A stretch of DNA of 64,000 nt from Sphingomonas sp. SCN 67-18 (lineage in GTDB: Bacteria; Pseudomonadota; Alphaproteobacteria; Sphingomonadales; Sphingomonadaceae). Below, piece after piece: positions 17,300 to 25,798 of the stretch; within the stretch, counting starts at the first letter, position 1, and each line of letters starts with the position of its first letter. The position numbers and the translations under genes were made by a program. The notes under the pieces are model-generated. The model ran no database searches. It saw only the letters and a list, made by a program, of their open reading frames with translations, and was not told where the DNA came from. The stretch spans positions 1-64,000 of the forward strand of contig NZ_MEFG01000024.1 in assembly GCF_001724715.1 (NCBI RefSeq), written 5' to 3'.

Positions 17300-18822
17300 C
17301 CGGCTGGATCGTCGAGACGCTGGTCGCCAGCAGCCTGCTGATGCTGTTCGTGCTGGCCGCCAGGCGGCCGGTGGCGGCGGCATTCGGCCCGCGCGCCGCC
17401 TATCTGCTCTGGCTGCTGCCGGCGGCGCGCATGGTGCTGCCGCCCCTGCCGGACCTTGGCACGCCGGGCATCGCCGCGCTGCCGGTGGTGATCGACCTTT
17501 CCGGCATCGGCCGCGCCGCGCATCCGGTCATGGCCGCGCCCGCCGCCGTCGAGAGCATGGTCGACTGGGGCCTGCTGGCGCTGCTCATCTGGGTGGCCGG
17601 GGCTATCGCCTATTTCGGCTGGCATTTGCTGCAATATCGCCGGCTGATGCGGGACGTGCTGGCCAAGGCCACGCCGCTGCCCGCGCTGGACGGCCCGGGT
17701 GTCGAGGTGTGCGCCAGCCCGCTGGCGCGCGGCCCCTTTGCCGCCGGCATCTTCATCAAGACGGTGGTTTTGCCGCAGGATTATCGCACGCGTTATGAGG
17801 CGGGCGAACTGGCCCTCGCGATGCGCCATGAGATGACCCACCATGGCCGCTGCGACATTTCAGCCAATCTGGCCGCGCTCGCCATCCTGTCCCTGCACTG
17901 GTTCAACCCGCTGGCGCACCGCGCCTACCGGGCGTTCCGCATCGACCAGGAACTGGCCTGCGACGCCATCGTGCTGACCGGGGCCGGGGCCGGGGAGCGG
18001 CAGGCCTATGCGTCCGCGCTGGTGAAATCGGCCTGCGACCGCGTGCCGGCCGCCGCCTGCGCCATCGGCGCCAAGGACCAACTCAAAAGGAGACTGAAGA
18101 TGATGGGAGCGGGGGAGCGCACCGCCACGCGCACGCGGCTGGGCGCATTGATGGTGGGCGCAGTGGTGCTGGGCGGGCTGACGCTGACCGCATCGGGCGG
18201 GATCGCGGCCGAGACGACGAAGAAGGTGGAAAAGCAGGTCCGCGTGAAGATCATCAAGCAGGACCAGGCCGTCGCCGACGCGCGGGATGCCGAGGATGCG
18301 GCGGCGGAAGCGGCCAGTGCCGCGGCAGAAGCCGCCGCCGACGCGGCCGAGGCTGCGGCGGATGCGACCGAGCAGGCGGCAGCCGCCGCCGCTCAGGCCG
18401 CGGAGCAGGCCGAAGCGCCGCAGCCGCCGCAGGAAGCGGAAAAGACCATCCGCACCGTGCGGATCGTGCACAGCGGCCGTGACCCGGATTCCGCCATCGC
18501 CTCCGCGGTCGCCGCGATCAAGGGCATCAATTTCGACGGCATCAGCCGCGATGCGCTGAAGGATGCGGGCTGCGGCACCGCCGACGTCAATGTGTCGGCG
18601 GACGCGCAGGCGGGCGCGGGCGCGAACCGCACCCGGCGCACCCATGTGATGGTGTGCGGCGGCAAGGGCGTCGATGCGGCGCAGATCCGCTCCTCGCTGA
18701 TCGAGGGGTTGACCGAGGCCAAGGCCGACATTGCCGACGAGACCGATCTGAGCGCGGACCAGCGCTCGCGCATCGTGGCGGCGCTGGAAGCCAAGATCGC
18801 GGAGCTGCGCAGCCGCAAATAG
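17296..18822 (+). CDS. M56-family (BlaR1-like) membrane metalloprotease with a novel C-terminal region
   Basis: 508 residues. Membrane segments at about 5-22, 35-50 and 92-112 precede the zinc protease motif HEMTH (178-182) and the downstream Glu in DQELACDA (219). A further membrane segment lies at about 283-300. In BlaR1 a penicillin-binding domain follows. Here there is instead a charged and then Ala-rich coiled-coil stretch (about 310-385) and a C-terminal domain with two Cys (CGTAD and MVCGGKG). So it probably senses something other than beta-lactams. Coupled to the BlaI gene. Confidence 0.85.
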   Translation: MTGWIVETLVASSLLMLFVLAARRPVAAAFGPRAAYLLWLLPAARMVLPPLPDLGTPGIAALPVVIDLSGIGRAAHPVMAAPAAVESMVDWGLLALLIWVAGAIAYFGWHLLQYRRLMRDVLAKATPLPALDGPGVEVCASPLARGPFAAGIFIKTVVLPQDYRTRYEAGELALAMRHEMTHHGRCDISANLAALAILSLHWFNPLAHRAYRAFRIDQELACDAIVLTGAGAGERQAYASALVKSACDRVPAAACAIGAKDQLKRRLKMMGAGERTATRTRLGALMVGAVVLGGLTLTASGGIAAETTKKVEKQVRVKIIKQDQAVADARDAEDAAAEAASAAAEAAADAAEAAADATEQAAAAAAQAAEQAEAPQPPQEAEKTIRTVRIVHSGRDPDSAIASAVAAIKGINFDGISRDALKDAGCGTADVNVSADAQAGAGANRTRRTHVMVCGGKGVDAAQIRSSLIEGLTEAKADIADETDLSADQRSRIVAALEAKIAELRSRK

Positions 18823-18877
18823 GGCGTTTGCGCCGGCAAAGGCTTGCGTCCGGCGAAGGACATGCCACATCGGGGGC

Positions 18878-19735
18878 ATGGACGAACATCCCACCGGGCG
18901 CGTCGTGACGCTTGAGCCGCTGGTGCGCCGCGTGCTCGCGCCCAATCCGTCGCCCTACACCTATAGCGGCACGGAAACCTACATTGTCGGCCATGGCGAG
19001 GTGGCGGTGATCGACCCTGGCCCCGACGACCCCGATCACATCGCCGCGCTGGTCGCGGCGGTGAAGGGGGAGACGGTGGCCGCCATCCTGTGCACCCACA
19101 CCCACCGCGACCACAGCCCCGCCGCGCCTGCGCTGAAGGCGGCGACGGGCGGGGCGATCGTCGGCTGCGCGCCGCTGGCGCTGGACGACAGCGGCCCGCG
19201 CGCCGACGCCGCCTTCGACCGCAGCTATGCGCCGGACAGGATATTGGCGGATGGTGAGCGCATCGCCGGGTTCAACTGGACCCTGCAGGCGGTGGCGACG
19301 CCGGGTCACACCTCCAACCACCTCTGCTATGCGTTGCCGGAAAGCGGCGCGCTGTTCACCGGCGATCATGTGATGGGCTGGTCGACCACGGTGGTGTCGC
19401 CGCCCGATGGCGACATGGCGGCCTATATGGAGAGCCTGGATATGCTGATGGCGCGCGAGGACCGCATCTATTACCCCGCCCATGGCGAGCCGATCGAGCG
19501 GCCGCAGCGTTTCGTGCGCGGGCTGGCCGGGCACCGCAAGCAGCGCGAGGGCCAGATATTGCGGTTGCTGGCGGACGGCGCCCGCGCCATCCCGGCGATG
19601 GTCGAGGCCATGTATGTCGGCATCGATCCGCGGCTGCACGGCGCGGCGGGCCAGTCGGTGCTGGCGCATCTGATCGACCTCGACCGGCGCGGCATGGTGG
19701 CGCGCGACGGCGATCTGTGGCGGCGCACCGCATGA
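18878..19735 (+). CDS. Metallo-beta-lactamase fold hydrolase, LACTB2-like
   Basis: 285 residues. The zinc motif CTHTHRDHSPA (HxHxDH), ATPGHTSNHL and FTGDHVMGWSTT, with a late YPAHGEP His, build the binuclear site. The C-terminal part (about 215-285) looks like the winged-helix tail of the LACTB2 group (QSVLAHLIDLDRRGMVA), some members of which cleave RNA. The sequence is not a beta-lactamase despite its position after the BlaI pair. The stop overlaps the DUF4230 start. Confidence 0.87.
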   Translation: MDEHPTGRVVTLEPLVRRVLAPNPSPYTYSGTETYIVGHGEVAVIDPGPDDPDHIAALVAAVKGETVAAILCTHTHRDHSPAAPALKAATGGAIVGCAPLALDDSGPRADAAFDRSYAPDRILADGERIAGFNWTLQAVATPGHTSNHLCYALPESGALFTGDHVMGWSTTVVSPPDGDMAAYMESLDMLMAREDRIYYPAHGEPIERPQRFVRGLAGHRKQREGQILRLLADGARAIPAMVEAMYVGIDPRLHGAAGQSVLAHLIDLDRRGMVARDGDLWRRTA

Positions 19736-20418
19736 GCGCGCGCAACCGCTGGATCGGCGCGGCCGCCGCCGTTGCGCTCGTGCTGGGCGGCATCTGGCTG
19801 CTGCGCGCCTATGTCAACGACCGGCTGGACCCCAAGCCGGAGACGATCGTCGCGACCAGCCTGGCCGGGCTGCGCGAGCAGAACCGCCTTTCCAGCTTCG
19901 CCGCGCGCTATGTCGCGGTGGTGACGTCCGAGCAGAACCGTTTCGGGCTGAGCGCGAAGAAGACCATGATCATGCCCGGCATGGTGCGCTACGAGGTCGA
20001 TCTGTCCAGATTGAAGGACGGCGATCTGCGCTGGGATGCGCAGGCGCGGCAATTGACCGTCACGCTGCCGCCGATCGAGCTGAGCGGGCCGGATGTCGAC
20101 CTTGCCCAGATCCGCGAATATGATGGCGGCGGCCTGCTGATGTCGCTGACCGACGCGGAGAAACAGCTCGATTCCGCCAACCGCGCCCGCGCCCGCGAGG
20201 ATTTGCTGAAGCAGGCGCAGGCGCCGCTGACCATGCGGCTGGCGCGGGACGCCACCCGGCGGGCGGTGGAGAATAATTTCGCGCTGCCGCTGCGCGCGGC
20301 GGGGGTGGACGCGACGGTGCGGGTCCGCTTTGCGGATGAAGGCGATAATGGCCCGTCCGAGCAGATGGACCGTTCCCGTCCGGTGCAGGACATATTAGGG
20401 GAGGGCGGCGCGCGTTGA
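19732..20418 (+). CDS. DUF4230 domain membrane-anchored protein
   Basis: 228 residues, one N-terminal membrane segment (about 8-25), then a mostly extracytoplasmic domain of the DUF4230 type, seen in [18 protein letters not shown] and [16 protein letters not shown]. Function unknown. It is coupled by ATGA to the MBL gene. The hairpin GGCGCGCG/CGCGCGCC at 20407-20428 covers its stop codon. Confidence 0.8.
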   Translation: MSARNRWIGAAAAVALVLGGIWLLRAYVNDRLDPKPETIVATSLAGLREQNRLSSFAARYVAVVTSEQNRFGLSAKKTMIMPGMVRYEVDLSRLKDGDLRWDAQARQLTVTLPPIELSGPDVDLAQIREYDGGGLLMSLTDAEKQLDSANRARAREDLLKQAQAPLTMRLARDATRRAVENNFALPLRAAGVDATVRVRFADEGDNGPSEQMDRSRPVQDILGEGGAR

Positions 20419-20455
20419 GGCGCGCGCCGACGAATGGAAGAATGAGGACAGGGTG

Positions 20456-21466
20456 ATGGACGCACGGCGCGGCATGGGTGGCAGTCTGGTCGGGGTCGAC
20501 CTGCGCGCCGAGATCGATCGGCTGCGCAAGGAGCGCAACGCCGTGATCCTGGCCCATTATTACCAGAAGCCGGAAATTCAGGACATCGCCGATTTCATCG
20601 GCGACAGCCTGGACCTTTCGCGCAAGGCGGCGGCCACGGATGCGGACGTCATCGCCTTTTGCGGGGTGCGCTTCATGGCCGAGACGGCCAAGATCCTCTC
20701 GCCCGAAAAGATCGTGATCCTGCCGGACATGGACGCCGGGTGCAGCCTGGAGGACAGCTGCCCGCCGGACAAGTTCGCCGCTTTCCGCGCGGCGCACCCC
20801 GATCATATCGCGCTGACCTACATCAACTGTTCGGCCGAGGTGAAGGCGCTGAGCGACATCATCGTCACCAGTTCTTCCGCCGAAAAGATATTGAGCCAGA
20901 TCCCCAGGGACCAGAAGATCATCTTTGGCCCCGACAAGCATCTGGGCGGCTATATGGCCCGCAAGACCGGGCGGGAGATGCTGCTGTGGCCGGGCGTGTG
21001 CATCGTCCACGAGGCTTTCTCGGAAACCGAGCTGCTGAAGCTGAAGGCGCAGCATCCCGGCGCGCCGGTCGCCGCGCACCCGGAATGCCCGCCCCATGTG
21101 CTCGACCATGCCGACATGGTGGGCTCGACCAGCGCCATATTGGAATTCGCCAAATCGACCGACAGCGATACCGTGATCGTCGCCACGGAGCCGCACATCA
21201 TCCACCAGATGGAAAAGGCGGTGCCGCACAAGACGTTCATCGGCGCGCCCGGCGCGGACGGCAACTGCAACTGCAACATCTGCCCCTATATGGCGCTGAA
21301 CACGATGGAAAAGCTCTACATCGCGCTGCGCGACCTGGAACCGCGCATCGAGATGGAGGAGGGGCTGCGGCTGCGCGCCAAGAAATCGCTGGACCGGATG
21401 CTCGCCATGGCGTCCGCCACAGTCGGCATGGGCGATCTCGGCCCGGCCAGGGTGACGGGGGATTGA
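20456..21466 (+). CDS. nadA: Quinolinate synthase A
   Basis: Condenses iminoaspartate with dihydroxyacetone phosphate to quinolinate in NAD synthesis, using a 4Fe-4S cluster. It shows [56 protein letters not shown] and [13 protein letters not shown], which cover the cluster Cys positions. A GTG at 20453 is also possible. nadC follows after 5 bases, but no nadB is present in the window. Confidence 0.96.
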   Translation: MDARRGMGGSLVGVDLRAEIDRLRKERNAVILAHYYQKPEIQDIADFIGDSLDLSRKAAATDADVIAFCGVRFMAETAKILSPEKIVILPDMDAGCSLEDSCPPDKFAAFRAAHPDHIALTYINCSAEVKALSDIIVTSSSAEKILSQIPRDQKIIFGPDKHLGGYMARKTGREMLLWPGVCIVHEAFSETELLKLKAQHPGAPVAAHPECPPHVLDHADMVGSTSAILEFAKSTDSDTVIVATEPHIIHQMEKAVPHKTFIGAPGADGNCNCNICPYMALNTMEKLYIALRDLEPRIEMEEGLRLRAKKSLDRMLAMASATVGMGDLGPARVTGD

Positions 21467-21471
21467 GCGCC

Positions 21472-22314
21472 ATGCCGGACATTGCGGATTTCGATTGCGA
21501 CGCCTTCGTGCGTGCCACGCTGGTCGAGGATCTGGGCGAGGGCGGCGACATCACCTCGGCGGCGGTCATCCCCGCCGCCGCGCGCTTTGTGGGGGTGATG
21601 GACAGCCGCGAGCCGGTGGTCGTCGCCGGGCTTGAAATCGCCGCCGCCTTCTTCCGCGCGCTCGACCCGGATGTGGAAATCGCGCTGCTGGCGGCGGACG
21701 GCGACCGGGTGGCGGCGGGGGCGGACCTGATGCGCCTCAACGGCAAGGCCCGCGCCATGCTGACGGCGGAACGGTCCGCGCTCAACATCATGCAGCATTT
21801 GACCGGCATCGCCACCATGACCCGCGCCTATGTGGATGTGATCCGGGGCACGGGCGCGACGCTGCTGGATACCCGCAAGACCATTCCCGGCCTGCGCGTG
21901 CTTGAAAAATACGCCACGCGCATGGGCGGCGCGACCAACCACCGGATGCGGCTGGACGACGGGGCGATGATCAAGGACAATCATGTCGCCGTCGCGGGCG
22001 GGGTTGGCGAGGCGGTGCGGCGCGCGGTCGCCGCCGGCATCGGCCGGATCATCGTCGAGGTGGACCGGGTGGAGCAGATCGAGCCGGCCATTGCCGCGGG
22101 CGCGACGCACCTGCTGCTCGACAATATGGACCCGCCGACGCTGCGCGGCGCCGTCACGCTGATCGGCGGGCGCGTGCCCACAGAAGCATCCGGCGGCGTG
22201 CGGCTGGACAACATCCGGGCGATCGCCGCCACCGGCGTCACTTATATTTCCGCCGGCCGCATCACCCAGTCCGCGCCGGCCGCGGACATCGGGCTGGATT
22301 TCGAGGCGCTGTGA
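21472..22314 (+). CDS. nadC: Nicotinate-nucleotide pyrophosphorylase (carboxylating)
   Basis: Turns quinolinate and PRPP into nicotinate mononucleotide. At 280 residues it has ALNIMQHLTGIATMT, LLDTRKTIPGLRVLEKYA, GGATNHRMRLDDGAMIKDNH and EASGGVRLDNIRAIA, all conserved in the family. It is the second gene of a nadA-nadC pair. Its stop overlaps the GTG of the damaged RNase T2 gene. Confidence 0.97.
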   Translation: MPDIADFDCDAFVRATLVEDLGEGGDITSAAVIPAAARFVGVMDSREPVVVAGLEIAAAFFRALDPDVEIALLAADGDRVAAGADLMRLNGKARAMLTAERSALNIMQHLTGIATMTRAYVDVIRGTGATLLDTRKTIPGLRVLEKYATRMGGATNHRMRLDDGAMIKDNHVAVAGGVGEAVRRAVAAGIGRIIVEVDRVEQIEPAIAAGATHLLLDNMDPPTLRGAVTLIGGRVPTEASGGVRLDNIRAIAATGVTYISAGRITQSAPAADIGLDFEAL

Positions 22315-22927
22315 TCGCGCGCAGGCTGGCGGTGCTGGCGCTGATCGCCCTGCCGGGCGGCGCGCTGGCCCAGGCCAGCCAGTGCACGCCGCCGCAGCGC
22401 CTGCCCAGACCGCAGCCGGACGGACCGGGCGATGCCGAGCCGGCGCGCCGCCTGCCGATCGGCGGCTATACGCTGGCCACGGCCTGTGGCCGGACGGGCG
22501 GGGCAAGGCATGGCCGCAATATTGCACGGCGGTTTCGCTCCTGCCCGAACGGGTGATCCGCGATCACATCTGCGCCACGCCGTCCGTGCAGCTTTTGCAG
22601 CATGAATGGGCGAAGCATGGCAGCTGCATGGGCACCACGCCGGCCGCCTATTTCAGCCGGTCGACTGCGCTGTACCGGCAGGTCCGCTATCCCGACATGC
22701 GGGCGCTGTCGCGGCGGCCCGCGCTGACCGTCGGCCAGTTCGCGGCGGCGTTCGCCAGCGCCAATCCGGGTATGGATGCGGCGATGCTGCGGGTGACGGT
22801 GGATCGCCGGGGCTGGCTGGATGAGGTCTGGCTGTGCCTCGACACGGGCTTCCACACCGCGCGCTGCCCGGCGCATCAGGGCGGGGCGGCCGCCCGCGCC
22901 CGCCTGAAAATCTGGCGCGACGGCTGA
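22311..22927 (+). pseudogene. Ribonuclease T2-family gene, disrupted by deletion and frameshift
   Basis: The first frame (from GTG 22311) encodes a signal peptide ending in GALAQA and the mature start up to LPIGGYTLA. The family continues as LSWSPxYC and then FVLHGLWP. Here the sequence jumps at about 22470-22480 straight to GHGLWPDGRGKAWPQYC, but in the next frame, which then runs to 22927 with the second catalytic block HEWAKHGSC. So roughly 30-40 codons are missing and the frame is broken. The first frame stops at 22556. The enzyme would have been a secreted RNase. A functional shift by recoding is unlikely. Confidence 0.8.
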
Positions 22928-22948
22928 AAATGCGGGGCGTGACGGGCG

Positions 22949-23386
22949 CTACTGCCCGGCCGGGCGATGATCGATGATCGCCGTGGCCGGATGATGCTTG
23001 TCGAGGTGGCGCTTGATGATCTTCAGATTCTTGCTGTTCGACCGATAGACGAAATCGAACAGATCACCCACCACCGGCACCGCGCCGACCAGTGAATCGA
23101 TGCCGATATTGGCCGCCATGCGGGTCAGCTGGAATTTCGACATGCCCAGGTTGCGCGCTTCCCATACGATCCACGCGCCCATCGCGGCAGTGATGAGATC
23201 GCCCACCACCGGGATCAGGCCGACGATCGAATCCAGCCCGATCTGCCGGTTCAGCCCCGGCACCGTGAACATGCGCTCCAGCAGCGCCTCCATCGCCTCG
23301 ATCCGCCGGCGGATGGAGGCGGGATCCCGCCCCATGTCGGGGATGGCGCCGGCAAGGCGGTCTATCTGTTCCTGGGTCAGCGGCAT
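22949..23386 (-). CDS. DUF4112 membrane-associated protein
   Basis: 145 residues. Two similar hydrophobic segments with the DUF4112 signature are present: LDSIVGLIPVVGDLITAAMG and IDSLVGAVPVVGDLFDF. Probably an inner-membrane hairpin protein of unknown function. It lies between the convergent RNase T2 remnant and the binding-protein gene. Confidence 0.88.
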   Translation of the reverse strand: MPLTQEQIDRLAGAIPDMGRDPASIRRRIEAMEALLERMFTVPGLNRQIGLDSIVGLIPVVGDLITAAMGAWIVWEARNLGMSKFQLTRMAANIGIDSLVGAVPVVGDLFDFVYRSNSKNLKIIKRHLDKHHPATAIIDHRPAGQ

Positions 23387-23440
23387 GGCCGGTCCTCTCC
23401 TGATGTCCGCCGCCGATATGGGGATGCAGGCGGGCGTGCG

Positions 23441-24931
23441 CTAGTTGGCCTTGCCGCGCAGCCGGTCGAGCGGGTGGACGGCCCTGGGATTCTCGCGGAA
23501 CTGGTTGAGCCGTGGCGCGACCAGCGACCAGCGGATCGGCCGGGCGATGGGGATATATGCGGCGGACAAGGTGACGGCGGCATCGGCGGCGGCGAGGCGC
23601 GGGCCGCGTTCCGCCAGCGTGGGGGACGCGCGCACCGCGCGGATCGCGTCGGCGACGGCCGGGTCGCAGGCGCCGGGCGCCGGGCAGGCGAGGGCGGCCA
23701 GATACCAGATCGCGCTGTCGGCCGGGGCGACGCGGTCGACAAGGCGGATGTCGGCATCCGCATCGAACGCGACGCGGGTGGTTTCGATCCCGATGCTGCG
23801 CCAGTCCGCCGCGATCATCGCAAACAGCATCGCGCTGCCGGGGGCGTCGGGCAGCGCGAGGCGGAGCGGCGGCATTCCGCCGGATTGCCGCGCGCGCCAA
23901 CGGCTTACCGTGTCGTTGGCGGTCTGGCGGCGGCTGTCGAGCGGCAGCGCCGCCCAGTCCGGCAGGGCGGGGTCCGCCGATGAGCGGAAGCGCGCCGGCA
24001 GGATCGCGACGGCGGGCTGCCAGCCGGGCACGGCGAAGGCGTTGACGATGGCCTGCCGGTCCACCGCCATGGCCAGCGCGCGGCGATTGGCGGCGTCCTT
24101 CAGGAACCCGTCCTGCTGGACGACGGCGAGGCCGAACAGGCCGTCCGCCAGATCGAACCGGAGCTGGCGGGCCGGCAGGTTGGCGACCCGGGCGATGGCG
24201 AGGTCCGCCGCCGATCCGCCGAGCACCAGGTCGATATCGCGGTTGGCGAAGCGGGCCACCGCCAGTGCGGTCCGCTCGCCGCGCAGAACGAGGCTGCGCT
24301 CGGGCGGGATCGGCGCGGGGTCCTCGTCCGCGTCGACGGGCTCGGGCAGCGGATCGAGCGTCACATAGCCCTTGTGCGCGGTCGCGCGGAACGGCCCCAG
24401 TCCCTTGCCCCCGGCCAGGATGGCCAGTTCCGGCTGGGCGAGCAGCTGCAGCAGCGGCGGGCGCGGAGTGCTGAGGCGGATTTCAAGCACCTCCGGCGTG
24501 ATGACGACGATCTCGTCAATCGCCTCGAGCGCGTGTTTCAGCGGGTTCCGGCTGCCGGCGGCGATGGCGGCGCGCAGGTGCCGGGCAACCTCCGTGGCGG
24601 TCACCGGCTTACCATTGTCCCAGCGCAGGCGGCGCAGGCGGAAGATGTAGCTCAGCCCGTCGTCGGTGACGATCCAGCGTTCGGCCAGCCCCGGCTCGAC
24701 CTGTCCGGTGGCGTCGAAGGCGACGAGGCCCTGCGCGGTGGCGCCCAGCAGCGCGGACTGGGCGGGACCGGGCGGAATGCGGTTTGGGTCCACCGGCGTC
24801 GGCGTGCCGCCGATCACGCTGACCAGCACGGGCCCTTCGTCGTTGCGCGCGCCGCACCCGGCCAGCAGCGACAGGCCGGCCAGCGCCGCGGCCAGGCGAA
24901 TCCACCCTTTTACGCGCGTCTCACATCCCAT
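23441..24931 (-). CDS. ABC-type solute-binding lipoprotein, family 5 (oligopeptide type)
   Basis: 496 residues. The lipobox LLAGC puts the lipid on Cys26. Family features are GLAERWIVTDDGLSYIFRLR, LRWDNGKPVTATEVARHL and the later NRRALAMAVDRQAIVN. Such proteins bring peptides, dyes or metals to an ABC importer, but no permease or ATPase gene is adjacent, so it may work with a distant transporter. The frame is open upstream to 25135, but that region overlaps tRNA-Leu; the start MGCETRVKGW fits the signal peptide. Confidence 0.85.
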   Translation of the reverse strand: MGCETRVKGWIRLAAALAGLSLLAGCGARNDEGPVLVSVIGGTPTPVDPNRIPPGPAQSALLGATAQGLVAFDATGQVEPGLAERWIVTDDGLSYIFRLRRLRWDNGKPVTATEVARHLRAAIAAGSRNPLKHALEAIDEIVVITPEVLEIRLSTPRPPLLQLLAQPELAILAGGKGLGPFRATAHKGYVTLDPLPEPVDADEDPAPIPPERSLVLRGERTALAVARFANRDIDLVLGGSAADLAIARVANLPARQLRFDLADGLFGLAVVQQDGFLKDAANRRALAMAVDRQAIVNAFAVPGWQPAVAILPARFRSSADPALPDWAALPLDSRRQTANDTVSRWRARQSGGMPPLRLALPDAPGSAMLFAMIAADWRSIGIETTRVAFDADADIRLVDRVAPADSAIWYLAALACPAPGACDPAVADAIRAVRASPTLAERGPRLAAADAAVTLSAAYIPIARPIRWSLVAPRLNQFRENPRAVHPLDRLRGKAN

Positions 24932-25027
24932 GCCGCCCTTGGTAGGCGGCTGAGGCGAGCGCGCCAACCCCGGCGTTGGCGATGGAGAAGAGGAGGCTAT
25001 GGGGAAGGGGGGCGATGGAGAAGGGGG

Positions 25028-25114
25028 TGGTGCGGACGGCGGGACTCGAACCCGCACTTTCAAAGGAAAAGCAGATTTTAAGTCTGCTGCGTCTACCGGT
25101 TTCGCCACGTCCGC
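25028..25114 (-). tRNA. tRNA-Leu (anticodon UAA)
   Basis: Minus-strand tRNA with acceptor stem GCGGACG/CGTCCGC, discriminator A and encoded CCA. The anticodon arm GCAGA-CTTAAAA-TCTGC gives UAA, and GGTTCGAGTCC is the T loop. The long variable arm is as expected for Leu. An apparent protein reading through it (VAKPVDAADLKSAF) is a well-known false translation of this tRNA. Confidence 0.96.
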
Positions 25115-25225
25115 ACGGATCGACGACAACAGCAATGGCCCGCGGGCGTCAAGCGCCTCGGCTATGGCATGGCCATGTAAATGATGGGGACGGGCGCGTG
25201 AAACGGTGCGCCGGCGCTGGCGGCT

Positions 25226-25260
25226 ATCCGGCCCGGGCGAGCGAATCGCCCGGGCCGGAT
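25226..25260 (-). terminator. Strong hairpin after ihfB
   Basis: A perfect 15-bp stem (ATCCGGCCCGGGCGA and its complement) with a 5-base loop, starting 7 bases after the ihfB stop. There is no T-run, but stability is high. Confidence 0.65.
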
Positions 25261-25267
25261 GGGCGCG

Positions 25268-25546
25268 TCACACGTTCAGGCGCGCGCGCATTTCCTTGCC
25301 CGGCTTGAAATAGGGGACGCGCTTTGCATCGACATCCACCGTTTCGCCGGTGCGGGGGTTGCGGCCCGCGCGCGCATCCCGCGCACGGGTTGAAAAGGCG
25401 CCGAAACCGCGCAGTTCCACGCGGCCGCCATCGGCAAGCCTGCCACTGATTTCGTCAAAGAAAACCGTGACGATCTTTTCGATCTCACGGGTCGACAGGT
25501 CGGGATAGTCCTTGCCCAGAAGCTGGACGAGTTCAGAGCGGATCAT
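25268..25546 (-). CDS. ihfB: Integration host factor subunit beta
   Basis: 92-residue DNA-bending protein, starting [18 protein letters not shown]. It has the HU/IHF signature [22 protein letters not shown] with the intercalating Pro, and [17 protein letters not shown]. It works as a heterodimer with IhfA in replication, recombination and sigma54 transcription, including Psp-type promoters such as the one at 56736. It lies downstream of rpsA, as is common in proteobacteria. Confidence 0.95.
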   Translation of the reverse strand: MIRSELVQLLGKDYPDLSTREIEKIVTVFFDEISGRLADGGRVELRGFGAFSTRARDARAGRNPRTGETVDVDAKRVPYFKPGKEMRARLNV

Positions 25547-25745
25547 GTGTTTCCTTTCAAGCGGGTCTGAGGGACGATCAATCAGCGGTCTTCCGGTCGC
25601 CCGGATCCCCCTTTTCTCTCCTCCCGCACCGCCGTCCGTTTTCGGATCGCCGATGAAGATCAACTTAATGCACGATGCGCCCAATAATGGTTTTCTTATC
25701 ATAAATTGCGCCGGATAGCCATAGCGCATATCGAAAATTATCACC

Positions 25746-25783
25746 CGTTGATCGCGCCAATTTGGGAATCGGCGCGATCAACG
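25746..25783 (-). terminator. Hairpin after rpsA
   Basis: CGTTGATCGCGCC and its exact complement form a 13-bp stem 15 bases after the rpsA stop, in the gap before ihfB. The T-run is poor (GGGTGATAATTTT follows), so termination may be partial. Confidence 0.6.
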
Positions 25784-25798
25784 AATGATGGGAGTATC

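Noticed and set aside
18878-19735. MBL-fold protein as a beta-lactamase next to BlaI/BlaR
   Set aside because: The sequence follows the LACTB2 hydrolase group, has no signal peptide, and the M56 partner lacks a beta-lactam sensor.
24932-25135. N-terminal extension of the binding lipoprotein
   Set aside because: The extension reads VAKPVDAADLKSAF, a false translation of tRNA-Leu. The lipoprotein signal peptide starts at 24931.
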